A DNA stretch of 64,000 nt from Sinorhizobium meliloti 4H41 (GCF_000375585.1 NZ_AQWP01000004.1:62001-126000); one strand, 5' to 3'; shown: positions 34,698 to 45,301, counted from the first letter of the stretch. Numbers and translations are program-made. The notes: generated by a model not told the origin, from the letters alone.

Positions 34698-36059
34698 GTG
34701 AACAGGCGCCGCGCCTCGTTGGAGCTCGCTGAACAGGTTGCAGGCAAGATCGGCCTGAGCTTCTCGGCATCACGGAAAGAAGCGGTCGCCACGGCGATAG
34801 AGCGGGTGATGGTGCGGCGCTGCATTGGCGAGGGCCGCTCGCTTCTCGACCGGCTGGGATCGGACGAGAATTTGACGGACGACGTGATCTCCGCGGTCAC
34901 GGTCGCCGAGACGCATTTCTTCCGGGGGCCCGAGCAATTCGAACTGATACGGCAGACAATTCTCCCGGAACTGCTGCGACGGCGGTCCGGCGGGCCTCCT
35001 CTGCGGTTCTGGAGCCTCGGCTGCGCGACGGGTGAGGAACCCTATTCCCTTGCTATTCTCTGCGAAGAGGAGGGCCTCCTGAACGATGTCCGGATCGATG
35101 CAGCCGACATTTCGAGGAGGGCACTCGCAGCGGCCAAGGCTGCCGAATACGGCGAGTGGGCCTTGAGGAATACGGCCCCGAGGCTGAGGCAACGTTACTT
35201 CACTTCGGGCGAGGGGCGTTTTCGACTGAACGAGCGATTGCGCCGGCAGGTCGACTTCGCTCATCTGAACCTCGGCACCGACGCGCTTCCGGCTTCGGAA
35301 AAGCGATCGGCCGATTTCGACTTGATCCTTTGCCGCAACGTGCTCGTCTATCTCGAGGCGAGCGCGGTGCGCCGCATCGCCCGTCAGCTTCTGGCCTGCC
35401 TTTCCGATGGCGGCTGGCTGCTGACGGCCCCGACCGACCCGCCCCTGTGGAAATACGCTCCCTTCGAGACGTCGATCACGCCCGCGGGCATTGTCTACCG
35501 CCGGATCATGGCTCCGGACGCACGTAAGAGCCCGACCGCGTGCGTCGCTCCCGTTCGGCGCCAGACCGGCAACCCGGCCGCGTGCGTTCCGCCCGCCCGG
35601 GCTCGCTCCGCGGCCTCGCGAAAAACGACCGGCGACGATACCGCCGAGGCCATCGCGCGGCAAATCCGATCGCGTTTCGACCTGGGTGAGCCCCTTGAGG
35701 CAGCGCGCCTTGCCGCCCGAGCGATCGAGAGGCATCCGCTATCAGCGGAACTGCACTTCCTCGAAGGTGTCTCCCGGATGGCCAGCGGCGAGACCGACGC
35801 GGCGACGGCGGCACTCCGGCGGGTGGCCTATCTCGACGGCAAACTGGCGGCTGCACAGTTCTTCCTCGGTGTCTGCCTCAAGGACAGCGATCCGCAGGCG
35901 GCCCTGCGCGCCCTCGAAAATGCGCTCTCGTCCTGCCTCTCTCGTTCGCCGCGCGAACACGTTGCGTTGATGCCCGAGGCGACGGCCGGACATCTGGCGC
36001 AGCGCGCACGGCGAGAGATCGCCACGATACGCCAACATCTCGGGAGCGAAGCCGGATGA
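34698..36059 (+). CDS. cheR: CheR methyltransferase with TPR tail (WspC-like)
   Basis: This protein of about 453 residues has a CheR catalytic domain. ETHFFRGPEQFELI, WSLGCATGEEPYSLAI (SAM site), DAADISRRALAAAKAAEYGEW and FDLILCRNVLVYL are all typical. A Pro/Arg-rich linker and a C-terminal region with TPR-like helices follow (from about residue 320; AARLAARAIERHPLSAELHFLEGV…). It methylates glutamates of the cognate MCP. The TPR tail is the WspC/FrzF type. GTG 34698 has a GAGGTG site; ATG 34605 has none but is possible. The 3' end overlaps cheW by four bases. Confidence 0.88.
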   Translation: MNRRRASLELAEQVAGKIGLSFSASRKEAVATAIERVMVRRCIGEGRSLLDRLGSDENLTDDVISAVTVAETHFFRGPEQFELIRQTILPELLRRRSGGPPLRFWSLGCATGEEPYSLAILCEEEGLLNDVRIDAADISRRALAAAKAAEYGEWALRNTAPRLRQRYFTSGEGRFRLNERLRRQVDFAHLNLGTDALPASEKRSADFDLILCRNVLVYLEASAVRRIARQLLACLSDGGWLLTAPTDPPLWKYAPFETSITPAGIVYRRIMAPDARKSPTACVAPVRRQTGNPAACVPPARARSAASRKTTGDDTAEAIARQIRSRFDLGEPLEAARLAARAIERHPLSAELHFLEGVSRMASGETDAATAALRRVAYLDGKLAAAQFFLGVCLKDSDPQAALRALENALSSCLSRSPREHVALMPEATAGHLAQRARREIATIRQHLGSEAG

Positions 36060-36724
36060 AGACACCTTCCCGCCCCGCCGCCCGTCCGCTCGACTGGACC
36101 GCCGTCAGAAGCCGTATGGCAGCCGCGATAGAACAGACGGAGGCGCTTCTGGAAGCGGCACAACAGGATTCGGAAGCGCAATACGTGCAACGATCACACC
36201 GCGTGGCCGTTGACGTATCCGCCGGGCAAAGCGAAGAACAGGCCGTCGATCTCGTGATCTTCGTACTGGGGGATCGCCAGTTTGCCTTGGAGATCGGCTT
36301 CGTTTGCGAAATCGTTTCGAGGGCACGCGTCAGCCCGCTCCCCGGAATGCCCCCGCATGCCTGTGGCGTTTACGACCTGCGCGGTCAGCTGCTTCCCGTA
36401 TTCGATCTGCGCGGGCCGCTGGATCTCCCGCAACTGGCCGGCATCGCCAATGACTGGGCGATCGTGTGCGGGCGGGAACGGCCCGAATTCCTGATCCTTT
36501 CCGAAGCCGCCCCACAAATATCGACGCTCCCGCTGGAGGAAATCCGCGCAGCGGAGCCCGCTGCGGGCATAGCTTGGCATTGGGCGACGACGAAAGCCGG
36601 GGCGGTCATTCTCGACGGCCACCTGCTTTTGGAGGACCGCCGCTTCTTTCTTGATGATGGGCAGATCACCGCCAGCGACGAGACGGAAAGGACCGAGTTC
36701 CATGAGTCCCCGACCAGCAAATAG
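36056..36724 (+). CDS. cheW: CheW-like coupling protein
   Basis: This 222-residue protein has an N-terminal extension of about 65 residues and then a CheW domain ([24 protein letters not shown]…[26 protein letters not shown]). It links the MCP to CheA. The extension makes it more like WspD than a minimal CheW. It overlaps cheR by four bases and the MCP gene by 23, so the operon is tightly coupled. Confidence 0.87.
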   Translation: MKTPSRPAARPLDWTAVRSRMAAAIEQTEALLEAAQQDSEAQYVQRSHRVAVDVSAGQSEEQAVDLVIFVLGDRQFALEIGFVCEIVSRARVSPLPGMPPHACGVYDLRGQLLPVFDLRGPLDLPQLAGIANDWAIVCGRERPEFLILSEAAPQISTLPLEEIRAAEPAAGIAWHWATTKAGAVILDGHLLLEDRRFFLDDGQITASDETERTEFHESPTSK

Positions 36725-38342
36725 CCTCTATGGCGCATTGGGGTTGGCAATGCTCCTATTCTTAGCAGCATCGGCGCTGCTCGTCGGGTCCAGCTTCATT
36801 GCACTGGAACGTGTGCGGGCGGATCTTGCGGCGACGTCCTCGCTTGGCAAGGAACGGCTGGCCTACCAGATGATCTACACGGCCAGTCACCTGGAACGAG
36901 CGGAGGGTCCGGCTCGGGCCGCTGTTGCCGCCGAACTGCGCCGCTTGATGGATCGCAATGAGCGGCTTCTTGCAAGTCTGGCGAATAGCGAAGAAGGGAT
37001 CGGACTGGCGGCAGCGAACGAACCTGCTGCCCTCACGCAGCTCGAACAAGCCCACCAACTATGGCGGGATGAAGTCAAGCCCGCTCTGGAAAGCGCTATG
37101 GCCAGCGCACCGCTCAGCCGCGGCGCGCTGGACGACCTGGATCCGGAGATCAGAGCGTTTGCGGCGCGTCTGGACGGATTGATCAGCCGCATCGAACAGG
37201 CCGGAGCCACCCGGCTCCAGCGCTCCCAATTGCTGCAGTTCGGTTTTTCGGCTCTAGCCCTGCTGGTGCTCCTTCAGGTGCTGAGGGTCGGGCGCCGTCT
37301 GGCCCGCCGCACGCGCGCGCTCGCGGTGCTGGCGGAAAAGGTCAGCGCCGGTGACCTGGCGCAGAAGGCGTCGGTCGAAGGCAGCGACGAACTCGCAGTT
37401 CTCGGCGCCTCCTTTAATGCGATGACGGAGAGGCTCGCCGGTATGATCGACAACGAGCGGGGCAGCAGGGAGAGGCTCGAGAAGTTGCTCGCCACGATTT
37501 CGGAAACGGCGCAACACCTCTCATCGTCAGCTGCCGAGATTCTCGCCGGCACCACGCAACAGGTCGAAGGCATGCGCGAGCAGTCCTCGGCCGTTGCCCA
37601 GACGGTCACGAGCGTCGATGAGGTATTGCAGACTTCAGAACAGGCGGCGCAGCGCGCGCAGCAGGTTGCCGCCTCCTACGACAACGCCGTCAAGATCAGC
37701 AATGAGGGCCGCAGAGCGCTGGACGACACGGTGCAGGTGATGAATGCCGTCAGCGCGCGGACGGAAACGATCGCGGCAGATATTCTCTCGCTTGCGGAAA
37801 ACAGCCTCGAGATCGGCGAAATCGTGTCGGTTGTTGCCGAGATCGCGGACCAGACGAACCTCCTGGCATTGAATGCTGCGATCGAGGCATCGCGCGCCGG
37901 CGAACACGGGAGGGGCTTCAATGTCGTCGCCAGCGAGATCCGGACGCTAGCCGACCAGTCGAAAGCTGCGACCACCAGGGTCCGCCGCATCCTCATGGAA
38001 ATCCAGAAATCGACAAACTCCGCGGTCATCGGCGCCGAGGATGGATCCAAGAGCGTCAGCCGTGCGCTCGAGACGGTCAGCGAAGCGGGCGAAACCATCC
38101 GGCAATTGGAGGCGATCGTCGACGATTCCGCGCGATCGGTAGCTCAGATCGCCGCGTCGGCGGGTCAGCAGCGCGCCGGCATGAAGCAGATTCACGAAGC
38201 CATGCATTACATCGAACAGACCAGCAGCCAGAACCTCTCGGCGATACGGCAGGCCGAGGAGGCCGCGAAGGACTTGAACGAACTCGGCTCAAGGCTGAAG
38301 GAAATGCTCACCGACCACGGCAACGAACATGATAACACCTGA
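36702..38342 (+). CDS. Methyl-accepting chemotaxis protein (WspA-like)
   Basis: This 546-residue membrane receptor has TM1 at about residues 12-34, a periplasmic helical domain of about 140 residues, TM2 at about 176-197, HAMP to about 250, and a long signalling domain with the hairpin tip [27 protein letters not shown] near 380-405. No NWETF-type CheR docking peptide is present at the C-terminus. ATG 36702 was chosen over the frame start at 36651. It is the sensor of the chemosensory operon; the ligand is unknown, and WspA-like receptors respond to surface contact in pseudomonads (established for Wsp, inferred here). Confidence 0.9.
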   Translation: MSPRPANSLYGALGLAMLLFLAASALLVGSSFIALERVRADLAATSSLGKERLAYQMIYTASHLERAEGPARAAVAAELRRLMDRNERLLASLANSEEGIGLAAANEPAALTQLEQAHQLWRDEVKPALESAMASAPLSRGALDDLDPEIRAFAARLDGLISRIEQAGATRLQRSQLLQFGFSALALLVLLQVLRVGRRLARRTRALAVLAEKVSAGDLAQKASVEGSDELAVLGASFNAMTERLAGMIDNERGSRERLEKLLATISETAQHLSSSAAEILAGTTQQVEGMREQSSAVAQTVTSVDEVLQTSEQAAQRAQQVAASYDNAVKISNEGRRALDDTVQVMNAVSARTETIAADILSLAENSLEIGEIVSVVAEIADQTNLLALNAAIEASRAGEHGRGFNVVASEIRTLADQSKAATTRVRRILMEIQKSTNSAVIGAEDGSKSVSRALETVSEAGETIRQLEAIVDDSARSVAQIAASAGQQRAGMKQIHEAMHYIEQTSSQNLSAIRQAEEAAKDLNELGSRLKEMLTDHGNEHDNT

Positions 38343-40455
38343 AGAACTCGACCCCGGCTTATTGACCATGTTCACTCAGGAAGTGCGGGAACGTGCGTCG
38401 GAGATGGAGAACGCCGTGCTGGCAATTGAGGCGTCCGGCGATGCGGATCGGAAACGGCATCTGCAGGAACAGCTTCTAAGGGTGGCGCATAGCCTCAAGG
38501 GGGCCGCCGGCCTGCTTCAGGTGCGCGGCGTGGAAACGATTTGTCACTGGATGGAGGAAATTCTCTCGATCGCTGCGAATGAACGGCTTGTGCTCGAAAG
38601 ATCGAGGCTGGACCTGCTGCTGTTGGCTGCGGACGCAATCAGGAACGCGGCCGATCTGCTTGAGGGCGGCGAGATCCCCTCTCCCGCGCATGGCGAGCAC
38701 GTGGTCGAAAAGCTGAAGTCCGTCGCAAGCGCGGCTTCCGATGACGGCTTGAACGAAGCGCACCATCATCCGCCCTTACCTCAGCCGGAGATCGCCATTC
38801 GCACCACCGACACCGACGGTTCCATGCGCGTCTCCGCCACGCGCCTGGATGCACTCCTTTATAGGAGCGGTGAGATGCTCACCTTCAATGGTGTCATGCG
38901 GCGTCATGCCGAGCAGGCCTCTTCGCTGCGCGAGGAAGCAAGGAAAATGCGGGCACCGGGCTTTGATCCCACCGGGCAGGTGGCGCGTGTCGAAAGCGGC
39001 CTGCGTCAGCTCGCGGCATACCTTCGCCAGGATGTTCGCCTGATGCAAAGTGCGGTGACCGCACTCGACGAAGAGATCAGGCTAGCACGCACGCAGCCTT
39101 TTGCGGAGGCATGCAAGGGCCTTGGCCGAATCGTCCGGGACGTGGCGGCGGCATCGGGAAAACGGGCAGAACTGGAGATCAGGGGCGGAGAGATCGAAGT
39201 CGATCGCTCCGTCATTTCAGCGCTGCAGGATTCGCTGCGCCATCTCGTCCGCAACGCCGTCGCCCATGGAATCCAGACGCCGGAGGAGCGTCGGGCGGCA
39301 GGACAGCCGGAAACGGGCAGCATCCTGATTTCGGCCGCCATGCGCGGAAACCGGATGGAGGTTCGTGTCGAAGACGACGGCCGCGGCCTGAATTTGGCTT
39401 TGCTGAGTGCGGCGACAGGCGAAAGCCCTCGAAGCAATCAACCCGAAGCGGATCTCCTGCGGCGTGTCTTCGAGCCGGGCGTCTCCACCTCGGCGACCGT
39501 CACCAGCCTCTCAGGGCGCGGCATAGGTCTCGACATCGTGAAAAGCAATGTGGAAAAGCTACGCGGCGCGGTCGACGTTTCGCAGGTACCGACCGGCGGT
39601 GCTGCCTTCACCCTCACCCTGCCTCTGACCCTTGCAACGGTTCGTGTTCTGGAAGTCCTTGCAGGAGGACATGTGTTCACGATCGACACCACGTCCGTCC
39701 AGCGCGTCATCCGGATCGCCCGGGGGGACTTCACGCTGGTAGAGGACAGGGATTTCGTCCGTACCCCCGCCGGTCCGATGCCCTTCGTCGATCTTTCGCT
39801 TTGGCTCCGCCTCCAGCCGAACCGGAGCGACGCGACCGAAACCATCCCGGCAGTGGTCGTCGACTCGCCGGGCGGCCCCACGGCAGTGCTCGTCGACGAA
39901 ATCACCGGGGAACAGGAACTGCTCACACGATCGCTCGGCCCGCGCCTGGCAAATGTCCGACGTTACAACGGTGGAATGGTGCTCCCCGACGGGCGCATCG
40001 CCCTCCTCCTGAACGTCGCAGCCCTCGCCGAAGCTGCAGCCGAGGTGCGGCCTCGCAAGAGCGTCGTCGGGCGCCGGCCCGTTGCGGCCGCTCGTCGGAA
40101 GGTCCTTGTCGTCGACGATTCGAAATATGTTCGAACATTGGTGAAGCTCATACTGGAAGGCGCGGGATACGATGTGACCATGGCGACCGACGGCACGGAA
40201 GCGTTGAAGCAGCTTCGCGACCATGGAGCCGACGTGGTCGTAGCCGACGTCGATATGCCGTTCATGAATGGCTTCGAACTGACCCGGGCCATTCGCCAGT
40301 CGGACCGTCTTACCGGCACGCCCGTCGTACTCGTCACCGGGCGGGAGTCCCTTGAAGACAAGTTGAAGGGACTGCGCGCCGGCGCAAACGCCTACCTGAG
40401 GAAGGATCAGTTCGATGCGCACGACTTCCTGGAAACAATGCGGCAGGTCGTTTGA
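38329..40455 (+). CDS. cheA: CheA-REC hybrid histidine kinase (WspE-like)
   Basis: This 708-residue kinase has an N-terminal HPt with His54 in [11 protein letters not shown], a dimerisation helix, a HATPase domain ([36 protein letters not shown]), a CheW-like regulatory domain, and a C-terminal receiver ([12 protein letters not shown], phospho-Asp640 in [11 protein letters not shown]). The hybrid form is typical of Wsp and Frz type pathways, where the receiver tunes or competes for phosphate. It overlaps the MCP gene by 14 bases. Expected targets are the NarL-type regulator, its own receiver and possibly CheB. Confidence 0.93.
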   Translation: MITPEELDPGLLTMFTQEVRERASEMENAVLAIEASGDADRKRHLQEQLLRVAHSLKGAAGLLQVRGVETICHWMEEILSIAANERLVLERSRLDLLLLAADAIRNAADLLEGGEIPSPAHGEHVVEKLKSVASAASDDGLNEAHHHPPLPQPEIAIRTTDTDGSMRVSATRLDALLYRSGEMLTFNGVMRRHAEQASSLREEARKMRAPGFDPTGQVARVESGLRQLAAYLRQDVRLMQSAVTALDEEIRLARTQPFAEACKGLGRIVRDVAAASGKRAELEIRGGEIEVDRSVISALQDSLRHLVRNAVAHGIQTPEERRAAGQPETGSILISAAMRGNRMEVRVEDDGRGLNLALLSAATGESPRSNQPEADLLRRVFEPGVSTSATVTSLSGRGIGLDIVKSNVEKLRGAVDVSQVPTGGAAFTLTLPLTLATVRVLEVLAGGHVFTIDTTSVQRVIRIARGDFTLVEDRDFVRTPAGPMPFVDLSLWLRLQPNRSDATETIPAVVVDSPGGPTAVLVDEITGEQELLTRSLGPRLANVRRYNGGMVLPDGRIALLLNVAALAEAAAEVRPRKSVVGRRPVAAARRKVLVVDDSKYVRTLVKLILEGAGYDVTMATDGTEALKQLRDHGADVVVADVDMPFMNGFELTRAIRQSDRLTGTPVVLVTGRESLEDKLKGLRAGANAYLRKDQFDAHDFLETMRQVV

Positions 40456-40463
40456 GGAAGAGG

Positions 40464-41504
40464 ATGGTACGCATTCTTCTCGCGACATCCACGCACGAGC
40501 TTGAAGATCTCGTAAAGAGGGCGATCGACGGGGACGCCTCTGCGGAGCTCGTCCTGATCGCAAGAAGCGGAAGAGACGCCGTTAGAATGACCGGCGAACT
40601 CCTGCCGGACATTGTCGCCCTGGAACTTAGCCCTTCCGGGGATGACAGCGCGGAAACGGTCAGGGAGATAATGATCGCGGCACCGACGCCGGTCGTTTTG
40701 CTCTCACATCAGGACGGCTCGCAGCTCGGGACCGTTTCGGCGCGGGCGCTCGAAGCGGGCGCTCTCGCGGTCATCCCGGCGCCGGCCGCCCACGGCATGC
40801 CGCTCGAACAGCCGGCAATCGAAAAGTTTCTTTCGACGATCAAGGCCATGTCGCAGGTAAAGGTCGTCCGGCAATGGCGCCAGAAAGCCCGCGGAGATCG
40901 CGCGGCCAAAGACCAACCGCCAGCGGCAGGGACGTCGATCGGAATCGTGGCAATCGCGGCCTCGACCGGTGGGCCGGCGGCGATCCGTGCGATACTCAGA
41001 GATCTCTCAGCCGATTTCCCGGTGCCGATCCTCATCGTCCAGCACATGTCGAGCGGCTTCATCGACGGCGTTGCCGCCTCTCTCGACGCGACCGTGCCGC
41101 TCACGGTGAAGGTCGCCAGGAACGGAGAGCTTATCAAACCCGGCACCGTCTACCTCGCACCGGACAATTATCAGCTCGGCGTCTCGGGCAGATCGCGCCT
41201 ACGCGTCTCGGACGATGCACCGGTCAACGGCTTCAAGCCGTCCGGATCCTACCTCTTCGGCTCGATCGCGCGCGCCTTCAAGGGGGAGTCGCTCGCGGTC
41301 ATCCTGACCGGAATGGGCGATGACGGGACGGAGGGGCTTCGGGCGCTGCGCATGGCGGGCGGCAAGGCGATCGCGCAGGACGAGAAGAGTTCGGTGGTCT
41401 TCGGCATGCCGAAGTCGGCGATCGGTGCCGGCCTCGTGGACCTGGTGTTGCCGCTGGAAAGCATAGCCGAGAACATCGCCGCCATCGCCCGGGGACGGAA
41501 CTAG
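40464..41504 (+). CDS. cheB: CheB methylesterase with degenerate receiver
   Basis: This protein of about 346 residues has an N-terminal receiver-like domain and a C-terminal methylesterase domain with intact catalytic residues: Ser in IAASTGGP, His in QHMSSGF and Asp in GMGDDGTEGL. The receiver lacks the usual acidic pair in β1 (ILLATST replaces xxVDDS) and has Glu54 (VALELSPSG) where the phosphorylated Asp should be. Activation by CheA phosphorylation therefore looks impossible, and a Glu could mimic the active state. ATG 40464 has GAGGAAGAGG; a TTG at 40452 overlaps the cheA stop. It demethylates or deamidates the MCP. Confidence 0.9.
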   Translation: MVRILLATSTHELEDLVKRAIDGDASAELVLIARSGRDAVRMTGELLPDIVALELSPSGDDSAETVREIMIAAPTPVVLLSHQDGSQLGTVSARALEAGALAVIPAPAAHGMPLEQPAIEKFLSTIKAMSQVKVVRQWRQKARGDRAAKDQPPAAGTSIGIVAIAASTGGPAAIRAILRDLSADFPVPILIVQHMSSGFIDGVAASLDATVPLTVKVARNGELIKPGTVYLAPDNYQLGVSGRSRLRVSDDAPVNGFKPSGSYLFGSIARAFKGESLAVILTGMGDDGTEGLRALRMAGGKAIAQDEKSSVVFGMPKSAIGAGLVDLVLPLESIAENIAAIARGRN

Positions 41505-41544
41505 ATCCGGATGAGTAAACAAGGACATGAACGTTGTGGGGCCC

Positions 41545-41564
41545 GCGCGTCGGACTTGACGCGC
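41545..41564. terminator. GC-rich hairpin between cheB and tadC
   Basis: GCGCGTC (41545-41551), loop GGACTT, and GACGCGC (41558-41564) form a perfect 7-bp stem in the 80-base gap between two converging operons. There is no clear T-run on either side. The position suggests a bidirectional terminator. Confidence 0.5.
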
Positions 41565-41584
41565 ACGCGCCACATCGCCCCCCT

Positions 41585-42550
41585 CTAGGTGTTCATTATC
41601 TGAATAACCGCCGGTGTGATGATCACCGCAAAGAGCACGGGCAGAAAGAACAGGATCATCGGCACGGTGAGCTTGGGCGGGAGAGCGGCCGCTCTTTTCT
41701 CGGCCTCGCTCATGCGCATGTCCCGGTTCTCCTGTGCCATAACGCGCAACGCCTGACCAAGCGGCGTGCCGTATTTTTCCGCCTGGATGAGGCTGGTGAC
41801 GACGGCGCGCACGCCCTCCACTCCGGTTCTCTGCCCTAGGTTTTCGAAGGCCTGTCGCCGGTCCTGTAGGTAGGAAAGCTCCGCAGTCGTCAGCAGGATC
41901 TCCTCCGCAGTTTCCGGCGATTGCGTGCCGACCTCCTCGCCAACCTTGCGGAAGGCGCTTTCGATTCCCATGCCGGCTTCAACGGTGATCAACAGCAGGT
42001 CCAGCGCCTCCGGCCAGGAACGCCGGATCGACTGCTGCCGCTTGGTGATCCTGTTCCTGATGAAGATCGCGGGAGCGAAATATCCGAACGCGCCCATGGC
42101 GGCGGCCATCGCCACCACCAGAAGCAGCGGCGCCTCCGGGCGGACCACCAACAGGATGTAAAGCAAGCAGGCCGTGAAGATGGCAACCGGCGCGATCAGC
42201 CGGAAGGCAAGAAAGGCCGTCACCGCGGCATGGCCGCGATAGCCTGCCATGCTCAACTTGCGGACGATCTCGCCGTCCTCGGCCTGCTTGGCAAGGCGGA
42301 AGCGGTCGACGATCGCCTGAAAGAGCCGCTTCGGCTCCACACGCAAGGATACCTTGCTCTTCTCTTCCAGCCGGGCGCGTTCGCGCTGGCGGATACGTTC
42401 GCGTTCGCCCTCCACCTTCCGCATACGCTCCGACAGCGTGTTCCGGAAGACGTAAGGCCAGGAAACGACGACGACCGCTGAAAAGGCGGAGAAGCCGGCC
42501 ATCATGGCCGCCAACTGTTCCGGGTCTGGGATATGGACGCCAAGGTTCAT
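41585..42550 (-). CDS. tadC: Tad pilus inner-membrane platform protein TadC
   Basis: This 321-residue type II secretion F-domain protein has N-terminal membrane helices, a cytoplasmic domain with the T2SSF pattern (RSWPEALDLLLITVEAGMGIESAFRKV, LTTAELSYLQDRRQAFENLGQRTGVEGVRAVVTSLIQAEKYGTPLG), and C-terminal helices (VPMILFFLPVLFAVIITPAVI). With TadB it forms the membrane platform on which the CpaF ATPase acts. It starts nine bases after tadB and is the last gene of the pilus operon. Confidence 0.92.
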   Translation of the reverse strand: MNLGVHIPDPEQLAAMMAGFSAFSAVVVVSWPYVFRNTLSERMRKVEGERERIRQRERARLEEKSKVSLRVEPKRLFQAIVDRFRLAKQAEDGEIVRKLSMAGYRGHAAVTAFLAFRLIAPVAIFTACLLYILLVVRPEAPLLLVVAMAAAMGAFGYFAPAIFIRNRITKRQQSIRRSWPEALDLLLITVEAGMGIESAFRKVGEEVGTQSPETAEEILLTTAELSYLQDRRQAFENLGQRTGVEGVRAVVTSLIQAEKYGTPLGQALRVMAQENRDMRMSEAEKRAAALPPKLTVPMILFFLPVLFAVIITPAVIQIMNT

Positions 42551-42559
42551 CTCAAGTTC

Positions 42560-43561
42560 TCAGAAGTCGAAGTTGATCATCTTGCGCATGACGAGGATGC
42601 CGATGCCCATCCACAGGCCGCAGCCAACGAGGACGACCTTGCCGATGATCGTCGTGAACAGGAGCGCCATGTAGTCGGGACTCATGAAATAAACGGCGCT
42701 CGCAACGAGAAACGGCAAGGCACCTATGATGCCTGCAGAAGACTTGGCCTCCGAACTCATCGCCTTGATCTTGCCCTTCACCTTCTTGCGCTCCCGCAGC
42801 ACCTTGGAGAGGTTACCGAGCGCTTCAGAAAGGCTGCCGCCGGTGCGGCTCTGAATGGCGATGACGATGGCGAAGAAGTTGGCTTCGGCAAGCGGCATGC
42901 GTTCGCTCATGCGCTTCACGGCCTCGTCCACCGGGATTCCCAGCGTCTGGTCCTGAACGATCGCGAGGAACTCGCCCTTGACCGGCTCCTGCGCTTCCAT
43001 GGCAATCACCCTCAGGCAATCCGGCATCGGCAGACCTGCCTTGAGTCCTCTGACGATCACGTCTACGGCGTTCGGAAACTCGGCAGCGAACCGCGCAAAG
43101 CGCGCATTGCGCTTGATGTTCACATAGAGGTGCGGCAGGAGCAGACCGCCGGCGATTGCGAAACCGACCGACACCAGCGGGCCGAGGCCAAGCAGCAGCA
43201 GCATCGCGGCCCAGGTGGCCAGCGCGGTGCCGGCACAGACGAGAAGATAGGCCCTGCGGGACCAATGAAGGCCGGACTGACGGAGCCTGGCCGAGAGCGT
43301 CACCTTGCCTTTGCGCGCATTCGCCTGGCGCTTCTCCTCAATCTCGCGCAGTGTCTTTTCCACCGAGCGACGCCGGTCGCGGCCCTCCGTCTCGGCTGGC
43401 TCGCTTCGCTTGTCTTCCGTCCGCGCCGAAATGCGCTCGAACCTCTGGCGATAGGCGCTTGCCTTCGAGACACGCGGATAGAAAGCAGCCACCATAACGC
43501 CGCCGATGCTGGTGGACGCCAGGAGGAAGACGAAGGCGGGAAACAGCAAAGAAGTCGCCAT
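42560..43561 (-). CDS. tadB: Tad pilus inner-membrane platform protein TadB
   Basis: This 333-residue T2SSF-domain membrane protein has a hydrophobic N-terminus, a charged cytoplasmic segment (…ARTEDKRSEPAE…), and the conserved FPNAVDVIVRGLKAGLPMPDCLRVIAMEA and FAIVIAIQSRTGGSLSEALGNLSKVLRERKK blocks. It is the partner of TadC, with 28 bases between cpaF and tadB. Confidence 0.92.
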   Translation of the reverse strand: MATSLLFPAFVFLLASTSIGGVMVAAFYPRVSKASAYRQRFERISARTEDKRSEPAETEGRDRRRSVEKTLREIEEKRQANARKGKVTLSARLRQSGLHWSRRAYLLVCAGTALATWAAMLLLLGLGPLVSVGFAIAGGLLLPHLYVNIKRNARFARFAAEFPNAVDVIVRGLKAGLPMPDCLRVIAMEAQEPVKGEFLAIVQDQTLGIPVDEAVKRMSERMPLAEANFFAIVIAIQSRTGGSLSEALGNLSKVLRERKKVKGKIKAMSSEAKSSAGIIGALPFLVASAVYFMSPDYMALLFTTIIGKVVLVGCGLWMGIGILVMRKMINFDF

Positions 43562-43589
43562 CTGTTTTTGGCCCTGTGTCAGCGTTTCG

Positions 43590-45020
43590 TCAGGCGGCGG
43601 CCTTCATCTCCGCCGCGTCGAGGGCCGCGGCAAGCCGGGCCTCTTCGCCGTAGTAGCGAGCGCGATCCCAGAATGCCGGGCGACCTATGCCGGTCGAACG
43701 GTGCCTTCCGACGATTTTTCCCTTCTCGTCTTCGCCGAGGATGTCGTAGACGAAGAGATCCTGTGTCGTGACCACGTCGCCCTCCATGCCGAGCACTTCG
43801 GTGATGTGGGTGATCCGGCGCGAACCATCGCGAAGGCGCGCTGCCTGCACGATCACGTCGACCGACGAGACGAGCATCTCCCGGATCGTCTTGGCAGGCA
43901 GGGAGCTCCCGCCCATGGTGATCATCGCCTCGACGCGCGCCATCGCTTCGCGCGGAGAGTTGGCGTGGAGCGTTCCCATCGAACCGTCGTGACCCGTGTT
44001 CATCGCCTGCAGCAGGTCGAAGGCCTCGGGCCCGCGGACCTCGCCGACGATGATCCGCTCGGGCCGCATGCGCAGGCAGTTCTTCACGAGGTTGCGCATG
44101 GTGATCTCGCCCTGCCCCTCGATGTTCGGCGGCCGCGTTTCGAGGCGCACGACGTGCGGTTGCTGCAGTTGAAGCTCCGCCGCATCCTCGCAGGTGATGA
44201 CGCGCTCGCCGTGCTCTATATAACCGGTCAGGCAGTTCAGCAGCGTTGTCTTGCCTGAGCCGGTACCGCCGGAAATGAGGACGTTGCAGCGCACGCGTCC
44301 GATGATCTTGAGAACCTCGGCGCCCTCCGGCGAGATCGAGCCGAACCGGACCAGCTGGTCGAGGGTCAGCTTTTCCTTCTTGAACTTGCGGATCGTCAGC
44401 GTGGGGCCGTCGATTGCCAGGGGAGGCGCGATCACGTTGACACGGGAACCGTCGCCCAGACGCGCGTCGCAGATCGGGCTCGATTCGTCGACGCGCCGGC
44501 CAACCTGGCTGACGATGCGCTGGCAGATATTGAGTAGCTGCTCGTTGTCGCGAAAACGGATTCCCGTCTCCTGCACGCGGCCATTCACCTCGATGAAGAC
44601 CTGGTTTGCACCATTGACCATGATGTCGGCGATGTCGTCGCGTGCGAGCAGGGGCTCGAGCGGGCCGTACCCCAGGATGTCGTTGCAGATGTCGCTGAGA
44701 AGCTCGTTCTGCTCGGCCATCGAAATGCCGGCCTTCTTGGCCGCGACGATGTCGTTGATAATCGCGCCAATCTCCTTGCGCGCCTGCTCGCCATCCATAT
44801 TGGAGAGTGCTGCAACGTCGATCGTCGCGATGAGGGCGCTGAAGATTTCCTTCTTCAGGCTGTAATATTGTTCGGCCTTCTCGGGTTTTGCGGTTGCCGG
44901 AACCTGGGTCGGCTTTCCAACTTGGACAGGGGCGTGCGCGGTCTCCAGTTCGTTTTCGACCACGGGCTGGACCGCTGCTTCGAGTGTCCGTTCTTCCGAA
45001 ATGGATTTCTTGCCGAACAT
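43590..45020 (-). CDS. cpaF: Tad pilus secretion ATPase CpaF/TadA
   Basis: This 476-residue hexameric traffic ATPase has Walker A ([14 protein letters not shown]), the Asp box ([12 protein letters not shown]), Walker B ([34 protein letters not shown], including the His box), and the N-terminal helical region typical of CpaF. It provides energy for pilin assembly and, in Tad systems, retraction. All motifs are intact. It is separated from the pilin gene by a strong hairpin. Confidence 0.95.
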   Translation of the reverse strand: MFGKKSISEERTLEAAVQPVVENELETAHAPVQVGKPTQVPATAKPEKAEQYYSLKKEIFSALIATIDVAALSNMDGEQARKEIGAIINDIVAAKKAGISMAEQNELLSDICNDILGYGPLEPLLARDDIADIMVNGANQVFIEVNGRVQETGIRFRDNEQLLNICQRIVSQVGRRVDESSPICDARLGDGSRVNVIAPPLAIDGPTLTIRKFKKEKLTLDQLVRFGSISPEGAEVLKIIGRVRCNVLISGGTGSGKTTLLNCLTGYIEHGERVITCEDAAELQLQQPHVVRLETRPPNIEGQGEITMRNLVKNCLRMRPERIIVGEVRGPEAFDLLQAMNTGHDGSMGTLHANSPREAMARVEAMITMGGSSLPAKTIREMLVSSVDVIVQAARLRDGSRRITHITEVLGMEGDVVTTQDLFVYDILGEDEKGKIVGRHRSTGIGRPAFWDRARYYGEEARLAAALDAAEMKAAA

Positions 45021-45070
45021 CGTTGTCGCTCTGTTCCCGAGATTGAGAAGTTTGAGATCGTTGAATGCGA

Positions 45071-45095
45071 AAGCGGAAGGCTATGCCTTCCGCTT
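45071..45095 (-). terminator. 11-bp perfect hairpin after the pilin gene
   Basis: AAGCGGAAGGC (45071-45081), loop TAT, GCCTTCCGCTT (45085-45095); the stem can be extended with one bulge. It lies about 30 bases after the flp stop and before cpaF. As there is only a weak T-run, partial termination or mRNA 3'-end protection, giving excess pilin mRNA over cpaF, is the likely role. Confidence 0.6.
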
Positions 45096-45124
45096 CGCTG
45101 GCCACCGGTGCGTTGCCGAGAGCG

Positions 45125-45301
45125 TCAGCCTGCCACACCAGTGAGCGCCGTACCGATGGCGTTGAATCTGGTGGTCAACCCCGTGCCTACGGTCCCCATA
45201 ACGGTGATGAGCACGACAGAGATCAGGCCAGCGATCAGGCCGTATTCGATTGCCGTGGCTCCGGATTCGTTGCGAGCAAAACGGGCGAGAAGATTCTTCA
45301 T
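45125..45301 (-). CDS. flp: Flp-type pilin (major Tad pilus subunit)
   Basis: This 58-residue prepilin has a short basic leader (MKNLLARFARNESG), the Flp cleavage and Glu/Tyr motif G-ATAIEYGLIAGL with Glu at +5 and Tyr at +6, one hydrophobic helix and a short tail. ATG 45301 has AAGGA upstream; a TTG five codons earlier is unlikely. After processing by CpaA it polymerises into the pilus. In many rhizobia several pilin copies exist; only one is in this window. Confidence 0.93.
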   Translation of the reverse strand: MKNLLARFARNESGATAIEYGLIAGLISVVLITVMGTVGTGLTTRFNAIGTALTGVAG

